16,319 bases of DNA, from positions 1-16,319 of the forward strand of contig JAUXLO010000004.1 of NCBI GenBank assembly GCA_030623665.1, written 5' to 3'. Made by a program: the position numbers and the translations under genes. This document shows, one piece after another, positions 1 through 6,193 of the stretch. The number at the start of each line of letters is the position of its first letter. Position 1 is the stretch's first letter. Origin of the DNA: Planctomycetota bacterium. GTDB lineage: Bacteria; Planctomycetota; Brocadiia; Brocadiales; Bathyanammoxibiaceae. The notes beneath the pieces are model-generated. The model ran no database searches, was not told the origin of the DNA, and saw only the letters and a program-made list of their open reading frames with translations.

Positions 1-66
1 CGTCATGCCGAAGGTCAGATCCGCCTCCAGCGGACTTTCAGCCTCCGGCGCGGCTCGACCACTGCG
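1..66. other. GC-rich left-edge segment of unknown nature
   Basis: These bases lie beyond the terminator of the rnf unit. By count 41 of the first 60 bases are G or C, clearly richer than the neighbouring genes. There is a small inverted repeat (TCCGC at 20-24, GCGGA at 30-34) and another (AGCC at 40-43, GGCT at 52-55). Plus frame 1 is open from the first base to a stop at 115-117, but it runs through the terminator and resembles nothing I recognise. It could be the tail of a neighbouring gene, a dispersed repeat, or plain intergenic DNA. I cannot decide from the window. Confidence 0.3.
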
Positions 67-67
67 A

Positions 68-98
68 ACAAAATAAAGGGCAACCACAAGGGTTGCCC
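68..98 (-). terminator. Rho-independent terminator after rnfG
   Basis: A perfect 8-bp inverted repeat, GGGCAACC (78-85) and GGTTGCCC (91-98), has a 5-base loop (86-90). Read on the minus strand, the stem is followed at once by TTTATTTTGTT. It begins 28 bases past the rnfG stop codon. Stem, loop and T-rich tract all match an intrinsic terminator for leftward transcription. On the plus strand no T-tract follows, so it acts in one direction only. Confidence 0.85.
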
Positions 99-126
99 GA
101 AATATAAGCTACAGTAATCTGGAATC

Positions 127-765
127 TTATGAAGTAGGGCCCACCTCTTTTATCTTTGTGATGGCGTCCTCTACGGCCTTTACCACCGCCTTGGTGGTTA
201 TGGTTGCGCCGGTTATGGCGGTAATCTTGGTCGGGTCCTCCTGCCTCACCACCTCAAGCTGGTTGAGCGTCTTTCCTTTGAACTGGTCGCAGAACCACGG
301 TGTCAGGGTCACCTCTTCCGTGACGTCGGCCTTTTCGCCGCCAAAGAGCATGGTCCAGAGGGTCTTGGTGGAGGCGATCTCCACTATCTTTGTTCCAAGG
401 CCGGGGGTCTCTGCCTGATACAGCACCTTAATCCCCAGGATCTTATCCGTGTCCGGTGAGAGGCCGACCATAACCTTCAGCGTGCTGGAGTATCCCTGGG
501 CCTTGCCGAGCGCCGCATAGCCTATAACGGCCCCGTCTTTATCCTGGCCCTTGTAGACGTTGTCCTCTGCGGCCGTCTCGGGAGGCGTGAGCTGTACGGG
601 TGCGCCTGCCAGCCCGGGCATGACCGTCAGGAGGGCCTCCATACGCCTGGCCGCCTCCTTCCGGGCTATCGTGTCCTTTGTTATAACGTAGGTGGCGCCT
701 ACGCCGACGGACGTAACCATGGCTATGACGCCAAGTACCAGGGTGTATTGTAATCTCTTGCCCAT
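127..765 (-). CDS. rnfG: RnfG, FMN-binding subunit of the Rnf ion-translocating oxidoreductase
   Basis: RnfG is a subunit of the membrane Rnf complex, which moves electrons between reduced ferredoxin and NAD while pumping Na+ or H+. The 212-residue product has one N-terminal membrane helix (about residues 8-29) and then a soluble domain that in this family faces the outside. Near the C-terminus it carries TGATIT (185-190), the flavinylation motif where ApbE-type transferases attach FMN covalently to Thr; the likely residue is T188. The ATG lies 2 bases after the rnfD stop codon, and a purine-rich AAAAGGGA at the end of rnfD serves as ribosome-binding site, so the two are probably translationally coupled. 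NqrC of Na+-NQR is the related alternative, but the rnfC and rnfD partners argue for Rnf. A terminator follows directly, so this is the last gene of the unit. Confidence 0.92.
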   Translation of the reverse strand: MGKRLQYTLVLGVIAMVTSVGVGATYVITKDTIARKEAARRMEALLTVMPGLAGAPVQLTPPETAAEDNVYKGQDKDGAVIGYAALGKAQGYSSTLKVMVGLSPDTDKILGIKVLYQAETPGLGTKIVEIASTKTLWTMLFGGEKADVTEEVTLTPWFCDQFKGKTLNQLEVVRQEDPTKITAITGATITTKAVVKAVEDAITKIKEVGPTS

Positions 766-767
766 GG

Positions 768-1796
768 TTATCCCTTTTCTCCCGAAGCGGTCTTTCCTTC
801 TCCCAAGAGTTTAGGCTGAGTGTACCTGTCAATAAGCGGTGTGGTGGTATTCATGAGGAGTATGGAGTAGCACACCCCTTCCGGGTATGCCGCATAAAAC
901 CTGATTAGCACCGTGAGCAACCCGCAGCCTATGCCGAAGATTGCCAGGCCCCTTTTGGTGAGTGGCGTGGTAACCATGTCGGTGGCCATGAAGAATGCCC
1001 CCAGCATGAGCCCTCCCGCCAGGACGTGGTAGAAGGGGTCGTTGGCCCAGGGTGCTTCTGTGCTTGGTGGCAGGACCTGGGACAGGAGGAATACAGTCCC
1101 TATAAAGCCCAGCGGCACCCTCCAGTCCACGTATCCCCTGTAAATCAGGTAAAGTCCCCCTAGTATGAGTGCAATGGCAGACGTCTCACCGATGCATCCA
1201 GGGACGTCACCGGTAAGCAGGCTCATGTAGTTATATGTCTCCCATCCTATCTCCTTGAATAGCGGGGTGGCCCTGGTGACGGCGTCCACGAGCTGTCCCT
1301 TGTCGTCCGTGAGGTTTATATTTTGCAGGAATCCTGCCTGCTGGAGGCTCCGCCAGTCGGAATTAATAGGTGCGGGATAGGCAATCTGCAGGAAGGCCCT
1401 GGCCGCAAGTGCAGGGTTCCATATGTTGTTGCCTAATCCGCCGAATACATGTTTTACTATTGCTATTGCAAATACCGCACCCACTACGGGGATGTACCAG
1501 GCAACGGCGGGTGGCAGTATATAGGCCAGTAGTATTCCGGTTATGATGGCGCTTCCGTCACTGACGGTAACGGGCCTGCCCCTTAATTTCTGGCAGGCTG
1601 CCTCGGTGGCAACGGCGGTGGCCACGCACAGGAAGATGACTGAAAGGACATAGTAGCCAAAGAAATAAACGCCCATGAGGCCCGCGGGTGCCAGGGCGGC
1701 TATCACCGTCCACATCACCTTTGGTATATCCTCTGGCCCTCTGATGTGCGGGGAGGAACTTACAATTAACTCAATTCTTTCCGGTATCTCCGCCAT
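768..1796 (-). CDS. rnfD: RnfD, integral membrane flavoprotein subunit of the Rnf complex
   Basis: The 342-residue polytopic membrane protein belongs to the NqrB/RnfD family, which carries a covalent FMN in the electron path across the membrane. Family signatures are visible: PHIRGPEDIPKVMW near residues 16-29, GGLGNNIWNPALAARAFL at about 119-136, and DAVTRATPL at 171-179. In the last of these the Thr before PL (T177) is the expected FMN attachment site. Many hydrophobic segments span residues 30-120 and 205-320. The ATG is preceded by a good Shine-Dalgarno GAGGAG about 8 bases upstream. It is separated from rnfC by an 85-base spacer, the longest gap inside this unit, and abuts rnfG. Length and motif order are normal for the family. 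Confidence 0.93.
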   Translation of the reverse strand: MAEIPERIELIVSSSPHIRGPEDIPKVMWTVIAALAPAGLMGVYFFGYYVLSVIFLCVATAVATEAACQKLRGRPVTVSDGSAIITGILLAYILPPAVAWYIPVVGAVFAIAIVKHVFGGLGNNIWNPALAARAFLQIAYPAPINSDWRSLQQAGFLQNINLTDDKGQLVDAVTRATPLFKEIGWETYNYMSLLTGDVPGCIGETSAIALILGGLYLIYRGYVDWRVPLGFIGTVFLLSQVLPPSTEAPWANDPFYHVLAGGLMLGAFFMATDMVTTPLTKRGLAIFGIGCGLLTVLIRFYAAYPEGVCYSILLMNTTTPLIDRYTQPKLLGEGKTASGEKG

Positions 1797-1881
1797 AGAA
1801 GCGCTCCTCAGGTTAAAGGCCCTCTTAAAATGAGGGTGTCTTTTATTAGAAGAAAGAACTGCGTTAAGTAAGACCCGCTCT

Positions 1882-3267
1882 TTATTTCGAGGCTACTGTT
1901 TGTTTTGCGGTCTCTTTGGCCTTTTGTTTGGCCTGTTCGCGTGCCCTCTGCCTGCCAAGGTCAAACTTGGCCATCTTTATAAGGTGGACAATGGGCCTCT
2001 TGGAGGTGCATACATAGGTGCAGCAGCCGCACTCCTTGCACTCCATGAGGTTATACTCCATGGCCCCCTGGAAGTTTTCGGCCTCACAGAATATGCTCAG
2101 GTAACTGGGGTTTAGCCCGTAGGGACAGGCCTCGACACACTTCCCACAGCGTATACAGGCATGAGACTCCCAGGTCTCGGCCCCTCTCATAACCAAGACC
2201 CCGCCGGTGCCCTTTACGGTGTTTGCGCCGATAACGCTCTGCTGGGCTATCCCCATCATTGGGCCGCCGAATATCAGCTTATTTGCATCTTCTTTTATGC
2301 CTGTTAAGGAGAGCAGGGACTCTATCGGTGTACCCACCCGGGTGACGAAATTTCCGGGGTTTTCAACGCCGTCGCCCGTAACCGTTACGACCCTCTGTAT
2401 AAGGGGTCTCTTCCATTTTACCGCCTCGTAGATGGCAAGGGTGGTGCTTATGTTGTGGACCACGCAGCCTGCCTCCAGAGGCAGCTGAGTGGGCTTGAAT
2501 TCACGCCCCGTTACGGCCTTTATCAATTGATGTTCCGCGCCCTGGGGATATTTTACCTCAAGGACTTCCAACTTGATGTTTGGATCATCGCCTATTACAG
2601 AGCTTATCTTCTCACAGGCGTCCATCTTGTTGGCCTCTATGCCTACATAGGCGTCTTTCACTCCCAGGCATTTCATGATGATGCGGAGTCCATCGATTAT
2701 CTCCTGGGTCCTCTCCAGCATCTGCCTGTAGTCGCAGGTGAGGTATGGTTCGCACTCCGCGCCGTTGAGGATGACTGTGTCGACTGTCTTGCCGGGAGGT
2801 GGGCTTAATTTCACGTGAGTGGGGAACGCAGCCCCGCCCAGGCCTACAACGCCGGCCTCCTTTACCAGATTTCTGATATCTTCCGGCGACAGTGCATCTA
2901 TGTCTGTGGGTTCGTTCAAGCCCGGCGCCCACTCATCGTCATCGCCCCTTTTTATGGTTATTGTGGGGGTTCTTGCGCCCGTGACCGGATGGGGCCTAAA
3001 CGTTATCTCCTTCACCTCTCCGGATACCGGGGCATGGACGTGGGCTGAGATAAAGGCCGAGGCCTCGGCTATCCTCTGGCCTTTTTGCACCTTATCGCGC
3101 TTTGCTACTATGGGTTTAGATGGTGCGCCTATATTTTGGGCCGTCAGTACATAGGCCGTTTCAGGCAGTGGCGCCTGTGTTATCTCTTTGTCCTTAGCGA
3201 GTGATTTCCAGTCTGAAGGGGGGTGTATCCCTCCGCTAAAACTCTTAAGACGTCCAGTTCCGGCCAT
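1882..3267 (-). CDS. rnfC: RnfC, NADH/FMN- and Fe-S-containing subunit of the Rnf complex
   Basis: RnfC is the peripheral cytoplasmic subunit thought to exchange electrons with NAD(H). The N-terminus has the family hallmark GGIHPP. A glycine-rich nucleotide/flavin stretch (GVVGLGGAAFPTHVKL) and the NGAECEPY motif follow. Two [4Fe-4S] motifs lie near the C-terminus, CIRCGKCVEACP (C371, C374, C377, C381) and CKECGCCTYVC (C410, C413, C416, C420), numbered from the start chosen here. The frame is open upstream to a TTG at 3303, which would overlap the aminotransferase gene by 11 bases. I prefer the ATG at 3267, which has an AAGAGGG ribosome-binding site about 5 bases upstream and gives a typical RnfC N-terminus (461 residues, 25 bases after alaC). 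The C-terminal tail is rich in Lys, Gln and Ala and shorter than the repeat-rich tails of proteobacterial RsxC. Confidence 0.94.
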   Translation of the reverse strand: MAGTGRLKSFSGGIHPPSDWKSLAKDKEITQAPLPETAYVLTAQNIGAPSKPIVAKRDKVQKGQRIAEASAFISAHVHAPVSGEVKEITFRPHPVTGARTPTITIKRGDDDEWAPGLNEPTDIDALSPEDIRNLVKEAGVVGLGGAAFPTHVKLSPPPGKTVDTVILNGAECEPYLTCDYRQMLERTQEIIDGLRIIMKCLGVKDAYVGIEANKMDACEKISSVIGDDPNIKLEVLEVKYPQGAEHQLIKAVTGREFKPTQLPLEAGCVVHNISTTLAIYEAVKWKRPLIQRVVTVTGDGVENPGNFVTRVGTPIESLLSLTGIKEDANKLIFGGPMMGIAQQSVIGANTVKGTGGVLVMRGAETWESHACIRCGKCVEACPYGLNPSYLSIFCEAENFQGAMEYNLMECKECGCCTYVCTSKRPIVHLIKMAKFDLGRQRAREQAKQKAKETAKQTVASK

Positions 3268-3292
3268 TCTGCCCTCTTGTACGGCTGCAGTG

Positions 3293-4510
3293 TTATTTAT
3301 CAAGTGCCCTGTGTATCTGTCGCACGGCCTGCTTCAGGCGCAGTTCGTTTTCCACCAGGGCGAATCTAACAAAACCTTCGCCGTCTTCTCCAAAGGCCAC
3401 TCCGGGCGCTACAGACACCCGGGCCTCGTTAAGGAGCTTATAACTGAACTCTACAGAGCCCATGGAGCGATATTTTTCCTTAATTGGGGCCCAGACGAAC
3501 ATTGCAGCCCTGGGTTTCTCCACCTCCCATCCCGTGCGTGTAAGACCGTCGCAGAGGATGTCGCGGCGCTGTTGATAGATGTGGGCCTGCTGTTCCGCAT
3601 ATTTCCTGCAGTCCCTGAGCGCAATGATACCGGCTACCTGCACGGGTGGGAATATCCCGTAATCGTAGTAGCCCTTTATCCTTGCCAGGGCATCTATCAT
3701 CTGGTGGTTGCCCACGCAGAAGCCCAGCCTCCAGCCGGGCATGTTAAAGCTCTTTGAAAAGGTGTTGAACTCTATCCCTATATCCTTAGCCCCCTTGACC
3801 TGAAGAAAGCTGGGTGGTCTATAGTCATCGAACCCCAGGCAGCAGTACGCAAAGTCATGTACCACTATGACGTTGTACCTCCTGGCCAGCTCCACAATCT
3901 CTTCGAAGAAACCAAGCTCTACTGTACGGCCGGTAGGGTTATGTGGAAAATTTAGTATTAGCACCTTGGGTCTGGGGTGAACAGTCTCGATGGCATGCGT
4001 AATATCTCTCAAGAGTTCCTCTTCGTCCTTTAGCGGGATAGTTGTCACTTCAGCGCCTGCCAGCTCCGGCCCGTGCAGGTGCACCGGGAACGCCGGGCTG
4101 GGAACCAGCGTTGTATCTCCGTCCCCAAGCAGCGCCAGGCACAGATGGGATATGCCTTCCTTTGAGCCTATGGTGCAGATGACTTCCTTTCGCGGGTTCA
4201 GTTCTACGCCCCATTCTCTCTGATAGAACGACGCAACCTCGCGCCGCAAGTGGGGTATACCGATGGCAGAGACGCTGTAGCGGTGGTTCTTGGGGTCTTG
4301 AACCGCCTCGCAGAGTTTTTCTACGACGGGAGGCGGTGTGGGGTCATTGGGATTGCCCATCCCCAGGTCTATGATGTCAATTCCCTGGTTTCGTTTCTCA
4401 TATTTTAGTTGATTGAGTCTGCCGAATAAATAGGGAGGCAGGCGCTTGATACGGCCGGCCACCTCAATGGTAAATTCCTGGGGGACTGTCTCTAGCTTAG
4501 AGTTCCTCAT
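3293..4510 (-). CDS. alaC: AlaC-like class I aminotransferase (alanine/pyruvate type)
   Basis: This 405-residue PLP enzyme belongs to fold type I, subgroup I-gamma aminotransferases. Its sequence resembles E. coli AlaC (glutamate-pyruvate transaminase) across the whole length: an RIKRLPPYLF N-terminus, IDLGMGNPNDPTPP, TIGSKEGISHL, NFPHNPTGR (the Asn contacting PLP), VVHDFAY (the Asp contacting the pyridine nitrogen), and FSKSFNMPGWRLGF with the Schiff-base lysine at K253. The C-terminal RFALVEN arginine binds the substrate carboxylate in the family. LL-diaminopimelate and other related aminotransferases are the main alternative functions, because substrate specificity in this group cannot be read from motifs. 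It lies 18 bases after the parvulin gene and just before rnfC, in one transcription unit. AAGGA sits immediately in front of the ATG, closer than ideal. A biochemical link to Rnf is not obvious. Confidence 0.85.
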   Translation of the reverse strand: MRNSKLETVPQEFTIEVAGRIKRLPPYLFGRLNQLKYEKRNQGIDIIDLGMGNPNDPTPPPVVEKLCEAVQDPKNHRYSVSAIGIPHLRREVASFYQREWGVELNPRKEVICTIGSKEGISHLCLALLGDGDTTLVPSPAFPVHLHGPELAGAEVTTIPLKDEEELLRDITHAIETVHPRPKVLILNFPHNPTGRTVELGFFEEIVELARRYNVIVVHDFAYCCLGFDDYRPPSFLQVKGAKDIGIEFNTFSKSFNMPGWRLGFCVGNHQMIDALARIKGYYDYGIFPPVQVAGIIALRDCRKYAEQQAHIYQQRRDILCDGLTRTGWEVEKPRAAMFVWAPIKEKYRSMGSVEFSYKLLNEARVSVAPGVAFGEDGEGFVRFALVENELRLKQAVRQIHRALDK

Positions 4511-4528
4511 TCCTTGGGAGGGGTCTTT

Positions 4529-5485
4529 TCAATACGTAGCAAGATATTTCTTTACTTCTGCCCGTTCAAGCACACTGGAGACCCACGGCTCCATTCTTTT
4601 GTTGACCTTTTTCCTTATAACAAGTTCTTCCAGTTCTGATTTGACGTCTTCAAAGTCCTTCGAGCTCTTTTCTCTTATGTCGACTATTTTCAGTATGTGG
4701 TAGCCGTTTTCGGTCCTTATTATGTCGCTGACCTGCCCTTTCTCCAGGTATGCGACTTCAGGTCCAAATACTCCTTCATTGGGGCCAAATGGCCTCATCC
4801 TACCACCGGCAGCGGCTGACAGTCGGTCTATGGATTCATTCCTGGCCAGGGTCTCAAAATCCGCCCCGGACCGGATCTTTTCCAATATTTCATCGGCCTC
4901 TTTTCTCGTGTTTACCACGATTTGACTTGCCTCTATCTTTTCACCGTATTCCTGTTCATAGGCCTTTTTCAGGTCTTCTTCAGTAACTGTCACAGTCGTT
5001 GCTACGGCCTTTTCTGCCAGGATTTGTACCTCCATCCCCTTTCCCAGGCGTGAAGACAGCGTTTCTTTAAAATCATCCAGGTCCACATCCCTTCGGCCCA
5101 GTTCTTCCCTGAGCTGGTCTTCGTCCTCAAGCCCGTTTGCCTTAGCGATCTTGATTATCTCCCTGTCAACGAGTCTCTCCAGTCTCTCGTTTACTTCTTC
5201 AGGGTCTACGGTTATACCCAGCTTATCGGCCTGCTGATAGATGACGATCCTTCGTATCAATACGTCAAGGCCCTGGTCGCCAAAACTTTCTATGAGCAGG
5301 TCTGAGAGTTCCCCGCGGGTCAGGTTCTCGCCGTTGACTACTGCGACTATCTCACTTTCAGGCCCGAGAAGTTCTTCTACGTCTGCTTCCTGGGCCGCGA
5401 GGGTTCCGCCAAGGGGCAGACAGGTCAAGAACAGGGCTATAAAGAAAAAACGGGTCTTACTGCAAATTGGGGATATCACCGACAT
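4529..5485 (-). CDS. Periplasmic parvulin-type peptidyl-prolyl isomerase (SurA/PrsA-like)
   Basis: The 318-residue product should act as an export-side foldase or chaperone. It starts with a signal peptide (hydrophobic core about residues 12-29, likely cleavage after the TLA-A region near 31). A SurA_N-like helical chaperone region spans about 45-175 and contains the VVNGENLTR opening typical of the family. A single rotamase domain lies at about 182-272, with a GYHILKI end (H263). In most parvulins the first strand reads SHIL or SHLL with a catalytic-site His; here it reads SQIV (Q188), so isomerase activity may be reduced. A charged helix (273-310) ends the protein. It is the first gene behind a consensus promoter, with a leader of about 60 bases. 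The ribosome-binding site in front of the ATG is weak. Confidence 0.85.
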   Translation of the reverse strand: MSVISPICSKTRFFFIALFLTCLPLGGTLAAQEADVEELLGPESEIVAVVNGENLTRGELSDLLIESFGDQGLDVLIRRIVIYQQADKLGITVDPEEVNERLERLVDREIIKIAKANGLEDEDQLREELGRRDVDLDDFKETLSSRLGKGMEVQILAEKAVATTVTVTEEDLKKAYEQEYGEKIEASQIVVNTRKEADEILEKIRSGADFETLARNESIDRLSAAAGGRMRPFGPNEGVFGPEVAYLEKGQVSDIIRTENGYHILKIVDIREKSSKDFEDVKSELEELVIRKKVNKRMEPWVSSVLERAEVKKYLATY

Positions 5486-5549
5486 TTCCGAGGCTGGACC
5501 CCTTTACCGTAAATATAAGGCTAAAAAACACATAAGCTTAGCGGCGAAA

Positions 5550-5578
5550 ATTATATCAGGGCCTCTACAGACTGTCAA
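5550..5578 (-). promoter_or_regulatory. Consensus sigma-70-type promoter for the parvulin-alaC-rnfCDG unit
   Basis: On the minus strand TTGACA (5573-5578) and TATAAT (5550-5555) are separated by exactly 17 bases, a perfect consensus housekeeping promoter. Transcription should start near 5543, leaving a leader of about 58 bases before the parvulin ATG. Within that leader GCTAA and TTAGC (5520-5524 and 5538-5542) could pair in a small stem. No operator is evident, so the unit looks constitutive. Confidence 0.85.
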
Positions 5579-5693
5579 CTGCTTTTTGCTCTTACCCCCG
5601 ATGGGTGCGGTTGGCGTGGGAGGGATGCAGTACGGCGGCCGCTTTCGGGGAGTTAGTATGTATACAATCATGCCATGCTTAACGGTCCTGCTA

Positions 5694-5722
5694 TTGACTT
5701 ACACGGGCCGATTAATTATCAT
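5694..5722 (+). promoter_or_regulatory. Promoter of the arsR-family/metal ATPase operon
   Basis: On the plus strand TTGACT (5694-5699) and TATCAT (5717-5722) are separated by 17 bases, one mismatch from consensus in each box. Transcription would start near 5729, inside the inverted repeat at 5721-5744, about 37 bases before the repressor ATG. It lies back to back with the leftward promoter at 5550-5578; the rest of the 280-base gap (5486-5765) shows nothing further that I recognise. Confidence 0.7.
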
Positions 5723-5744
5723 ATGTGAGCAACTGTTCAACAAT
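5721..5744 (+). promoter_or_regulatory. Predicted ArsR/SmtB-type operator
   Basis: The core is an imperfect inverted repeat, TGAGCA (5726-5731), two bases, TGTTCA (5734-5739), with AT at 5721-5722 mirrored by AT at 5743-5744. This matches the 12-2-12 layout known for SmtB/CadC/ZiaR operators (TGAACA, two bases, TGTTCA core). It overlaps the expected transcription start and the end of the -10 box, so a bound repressor would block the promoter. This is autoregulation inferred from pattern and position. Confidence 0.7.
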
Positions 5745-5765
5745 TAACCTCCTATAACAGAAGAG

Positions 5766-6128
5766 ATGCCTAGGCGAATTAAAGAGGACGTCTGCGAGAC
5801 CCACTACATTGACCGGGAGCGGGTGCTGTATGTGGAGAAGCGGATGCAGGCGGATGGTATTATAAACAACCTCGCCGACACCTTTCAGGTGTTGGGCGAC
5901 CCCACCAGGATAAAGATAATCTTCGCCCTGTCACAGAGGGAGCTCTGTGTCTGTGACCTGGCAGGTCTTTTGGGCCTCTCGAGTTCTGCCATCTCTCACC
6001 AGCTCAGGGTCTTGAGAAACATGCGCCTGGTGAAATACCGGAAGGAGGGACGCATTGCATACTATTCCCTGGACGATTCGCACATCAGCGGACTCTTTGA
6101 GGAGGGCCTGAGGCATGTTAAGGAGTAG
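5766..6128 (+). CDS. ArsR/SmtB-family metal-sensing repressor (CadC/SmtB-like)
   Basis: The 120-residue winged-helix regulator most resembles CadC/SmtB sensors that release DNA on binding Zn, Cd or Pb. The core VLGDPTRIKIIFAL (42-55) is followed by the metal-binding ELCVCD box (C61, C63) in helix alpha-3. The recognition helix region is SSSAISHQLRVLR (72-84), and the wing is KYRKEGRIAYYSL. An N-terminal CETH (C10, H13) could supply the extra ligands of the CadC alpha-3N site. Helix alpha-5 also carries D104, H106, H117 and E120, the same residues with the same numbering as the SmtB zinc site. The ATG has only AGAAGAG directly in front. The gene sits behind its own predicted operator and 65 bases before the metal ATPase. 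The exact metal is not determined. Confidence 0.88.
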   Translation: MPRRIKEDVCETHYIDRERVLYVEKRMQADGIINNLADTFQVLGDPTRIKIIFALSQRELCVCDLAGLLGLSSSAISHQLRVLRNMRLVKYRKEGRIAYYSLDDSHISGLFEEGLRHVKE

Positions 6129-6193
6129 GGTTGAACATAGGTGACGGAGCACCGGTTCCTTCAACTGGATAGAAATTGACCGATAGAGCTGCT

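Noticed and set aside
78..98. Inverted repeat as a possible mobile-element end or attachment site
   Set aside because: The T-tract directly after the stem on the minus strand and its place behind rnfG fit a terminator better.
3188..3757. Plus-strand open frame of 189 codons opposite the aminotransferase and rnfC junction
   Set aside because: It is antisense to two strongly supported genes with clear family motifs, and its own translation shows no recognisable domain.
5241..5747. Plus-strand open frame of 168 codons crossing from the parvulin gene into the divergent promoter region
   Set aside because: It overlaps the parvulin signal-peptide coding region and both promoters, and has no coding-like composition.
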